Source: Spirochaetaceae bacterium
GTDB taxonomy: Bacteria; Spirochaetota; Spirochaetia; Treponematales; Breznakiellaceae
DNA length: 23,746 nt
Direction of reading: 5' to 3'
Assembly (NCBI GenBank): GCA_031283025.1
Contig: JAITCP010000133.1
Span: 1 to 23,746 of the forward strand
Of this stretch, positions 21,595 to 23,746 are shown piece by piece. A program made the position numbers and the translations under genes. The notes under the pieces were generated by a model. The model ran no database searches and was not told the origin of the DNA. It worked only from the letters and a program-made list of their open reading frames with translations. Position 1 is the stretch's first letter. The number at the start of each line of letters is the position of its first letter.

Positions 21595-22863
21595 ATGGTA
21601 AACCGCAATCCTCGCCTTGCCGCTCTCAAGGCAGGCTACCTCTTTCCGGAAATCGCCCGGCGGCGGCGTGAATTTGCCGTTGCTCATCCGGAGGATCCTT
21701 CCAAGCCGGAAACACGGATCATCAGCCTGGGTGTGGGAAACACCACCGAACCGGTACTGCCCCGCATTGACGCAGGGCTTGTGGAAGGGGCAAGAAAGCT
21801 CGGCACTGTAGAAGGGTATTCGGGGTATCAGGATGAAGGGCTTCCCGAACTGCGGAAAAAAATTAGCGAGGTGTTTTACAGCCGGGCCGTTGCTCCTAAT
21901 CAGACTGGGCAGGGCAAGGTTTCAGAGGGTGCATTTTCAATCGAGGAAATTTTTATTTCCGACGGGGCCAAGTGCGATATAGGCCGGCTGCAGCTTCTCT
22001 TTGGAACAGGAACACCCGTTGCGGTGCAGGATCCGTCCTATCCGGTTTATGTGGACGGTTCGGTGTTGATTGGCGCGGCGGGAGCCTGGGCCGAGACCGG
22101 CTATGGGGGAATCAGTTACCTTCCCTGTACTGCGGAAAACAACTACTTTCCCGATCTTTCCTTAATCCCGGAAAATTCACTTATTTACTTCTGCTCCCCT
22201 AACAATCCCACGGGAGCCGCGGCAACACGGGAACAACTGACCGAACTGGCTGCCGCAGCCCGGCGCAAGGGCTGTATCATCATTTTTGACGCGGCATATT
22301 CGGAGTACATCCGTGATCCGGCTCTGCCCAAAACGATCTTTGAAATACCCGACGCAAGGGAGTGCGCCATTGAAGTAAATTCCTTTTCTAAACCCGCCGG
22401 CTTTACCGGAGTAAGGCTCGGCTGGACTGTCGTTCCCAGGGAGTTGCGCTATGCCGGGGGGGAAAGCGTCAACGCGGATTGGGCCCGCATCATGGGAACG
22501 ATCTTTAACGGCGCTTCCAACATCGCTCAGGCCGGCGGGCTTGCAGCATTAACGGAAGAAGGCCAAAAAGAAATCCGGCAGCTTTGCGATTTTTACCTGG
22601 AAAATGCGGCGCTTATACGCGGTGCCCTGCAAAAACTGGGAATCACCTGCATAGGGGGGGACAACTCGCCGTATATCTGGGCACGCTTCCCCGGCAGGGA
22701 CAGTTGGGAAGTATTCGCCGAAATTCTGGAAAAATGCCGCGTAGTTACCACTCCCGGATCGGGCTTTGGGCCGTCCGGCCAATCTTTCATCCGCTTCTCC
22801 GCCTTTGGTCACCGCGCCGACATAGAAGAAGCCTGCCTACGGTTGGAAACGTTTGGCAGGTAG
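21595..22863 (+). CDS. dapL: LL-diaminopimelate aminotransferase
   Basis: The ATG at 21595 has a GAGGAGG site seven bases before it, giving 422 residues from MVNRNPRLAALKAGYLFPEI. A fold-type I PLP aminotransferase with DapL features: LGVGNTTEP (45-53), GYSGYQDEGLPELR (74-87), SDGAKCDIGRLQ (122-133), CSPNNPTGA (200-208), FDAAYSEYIRD (231-241), and the PLP lysine in SFSKPAGFTGVRLGW (Lys266). It converts tetrahydrodipicolinate directly to LL-diaminopimelate using glutamate, the shortcut lysine/wall route known from plants, Chlamydiae and many spirochaetes. The upstream promoter has a palindrome at its start point, and copy 2 of the 119-bp element follows the gene. Confidence 0.93.
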   Translation: MVNRNPRLAALKAGYLFPEIARRRREFAVAHPEDPSKPETRIISLGVGNTTEPVLPRIDAGLVEGARKLGTVEGYSGYQDEGLPELRKKISEVFYSRAVAPNQTGQGKVSEGAFSIEEIFISDGAKCDIGRLQLLFGTGTPVAVQDPSYPVYVDGSVLIGAAGAWAETGYGGISYLPCTAENNYFPDLSLIPENSLIYFCSPNNPTGAAATREQLTELAAAARRKGCIIIFDAAYSEYIRDPALPKTIFEIPDARECAIEVNSFSKPAGFTGVRLGWTVVPRELRYAGGESVNADWARIMGTIFNGASNIAQAGGLAALTEEGQKEIRQLCDFYLENAALIRGALQKLGITCIGGDNSPYIWARFPGRDSWEVFAEILEKCRVVTTPGSGFGPSGQSFIRFSAFGHRADIEEACLRLETFGR

Positions 22864-22895
22864 ATTACGAGCCTGATGATTGTTGAATAATATCC

Positions 22896-23014
22896 GGGAA
22901 CCTCTAAAAACCGGTTGTTTTCAGAGGTTCCTTTGCAGTTTCTCGCCCTTTGGGCTGCGAAACGTGCGTTTTTCTGCGGTAAATCTCTAAAAACTGAAGT
23001 TTTTAGAGATTCCC
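22896..23014 (+). repeat. 119-bp double-hairpin intergenic element, copy 2 (inverted)
   Basis: The reverse complement of copy 1 (16486-16604) with the same length and about 5 base differences. It starts GGGAACCTCTAAAAACC and ends TTTTTAGAGATTCCC. It lies 33 bp after the dapL stop and 41 bp before the protease gene. The two copies thus form inverted repeats around the 6.3-kb grpE-fic-PBP-dapL segment, which homologous recombination could invert. Confidence 0.9.
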
Positions 23015-23055
23015 ATTCGTAAAAAAAGATGCTGTCTATATTAAAGGAGACGTAA

Positions 23056-23746
23056 ATGAGTAAGCGTTTTATATCAATTCATGTTTTTGTTCTTGTTTTT
23101 CCGGTTTATGTTTTTTCCCAACAAGCAGCCAGCCTGCGGGACTACGTGGGGCTTATCAATCAAACATATCATCCCGGCATTGTGTCTTTTTTTGAAAAGA
23201 TCAAGGCTGACCTTGCCAAAAAGGGAGAAACCGACGCTGTTAAAGCGATTGATATTTTTCTCCGGGGCGATACCGGTTCGGGTTTTGTTTATAGCGACGC
23301 ACGGGGAGATCTTTATATAATTACCAACTATCATGTTATAGCCCAATCTTATACCCTTTCGATCACCTTTGAACGCCAAGACGGCTTCAAAAGAAAATCC
23401 GAAAATCTTAGAATCATCGCTGCAGATGAAGAAACGGACCTGGCCCTGCTGGTCTTTGCCGCTGGGGACAAACCGGTGGCCCGGGGCCTAAGCTTCTTTA
23501 CCCGTCCGGTAGAAGAAGGGCAGGACGTGTATTCCGCCGGATTTCCCGGATTGGGGATAACCCCAATCTGGCAGTTTGGACGGGGAATGGTATCCAATGC
23601 TTCCGCCCGGTTCCCTAAAAGTATCTATGATGAAACGCTTATGGGCCCCTTTATCCAACATACCGCAGAAGTTGATCCGGGTAATTCCGGCGGCCCTCTT
23701 CTGGTAGTCCAGCAAAATGCGGTAACCGGATATGCCGTAGCGGGCG
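23056..23746 (+). CDS. Trypsin-like (HtrA/DegP-type) serine protease, 5' part
   Basis: Begins at ATG 23056 after an AAGGAG site (23044-23049) and runs off the right edge after 230 codons. A signal peptide (MSKRFISIHVFVLVFPVYVF, then SQQAAS) predicts export. The catalytic triad is visible: His93 in ITNYHVIA, Asp128 in EETDLALLV, and Ser211 in DPGNSGGPLLV. The spacing and these motifs match the S1C family that includes HtrA/DegP. An extended region (30-70) before the catalytic domain, and possible C-terminal PDZ or other domains, cannot be judged because the gene is cut. It may degrade or process periplasmic proteins. Copy 2 of the 119-bp element lies directly upstream. Confidence 0.88.
   Translation, partial: MSKRFISIHVFVLVFPVYVFSQQAASLRDYVGLINQTYHPGIVSFFEKIKADLAKKGETDAVKAIDIFLRGDTGSGFVYSDARGDLYIITNYHVIAQSYTLSITFERQDGFKRKSENLRIIAADEETDLALLVFAAGDKPVARGLSFFTRPVEEGQDVYSAGFPGLGITPIWQFGRGMVSNASARFPKSIYDETLMGPFIQHTAEVDPGNSGGPLLVVQQNAVTGYAVAG

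Overview
The window looks like a chromosomal segment of a spirochaete, most likely a Treponema-like species of the termite-gut type. The basis is the gene set (DapL-type diaminopimelate aminotransferase, ChvE/GguAB-type sugar importer, TPR proteins, SpoIIM/RDD/DUF4129/DUF4350 membrane cluster, lipoprotein next to uppP) and a small family of palindromic intergenic repeats. The genus is an inference: no rRNA or other phylogenetic marker is present. No phage, transposase, tRNA, rRNA or CRISPR array was seen.

Layout. 1-1118 (minus): 5' part of a secreted TPR protein that probably continues into a CHAT peptidase domain outside the window. 1119-2183: about 1 kb of apparently non-coding, repeat-rich DNA with a five-copy 23-bp hairpin repeat, a GC-rich palindrome, a plus-strand terminator-like hairpin and one arm of a perfect 28-bp inverted repeat. 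2184-7198 (minus): a tightly overlapped five-gene membrane-protein operon (DUF5362-like, RDD, SpoIIM/DUF95, DUF4129-like, DUF4350). The other 28-bp arm lies inside the last codons of the DUF4350 gene. 7392-11414 (plus): promoter and genes for a monosaccharide ABC importer (chvE-, gguA- and gguB-like) with a terminator/attenuator after the binding-protein gene. 11476-13210 (plus): a lipoprotein and undecaprenyl-diphosphatase UppP.

13290-17402 (minus): the chaperone operon grpE-dnaK-dnaJ. Both of its intergenic gaps are occupied by repeats: a 119-bp double-hairpin element between grpE and dnaK, and an array of 7-bp G-rich then C-rich units between dnaK and dnaJ. 17403-17724: divergent control region holding a grpE promoter and an unusual array of large palindromes repeated at exactly 51 bp. 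17725-18867 (plus): a Fic-family protein with an inhibitory motif and a probable C-terminal winged helix. 18942-21440: class A penicillin-binding protein. 21595-22863: LL-diaminopimelate aminotransferase. 22896-23014: a second, inverted copy of the 119-bp element. 23056-end: 5' part of a trypsin-like/HtrA-type serine protease.

Functional links. UppP (lipid carrier recycling), the bifunctional PBP (glycan polymerisation and crosslinking) and DapL (diaminopimelate/lysine synthesis) all serve cell-wall or lysine metabolism, although they are not one operon. GrpE-DnaK-DnaJ and the HtrA-like protease are both protein-quality functions. The most unusual structures are the palindrome array in front of fic, the paired 119-bp elements, and the perfect inverted repeat at the end of the DUF4350 gene.
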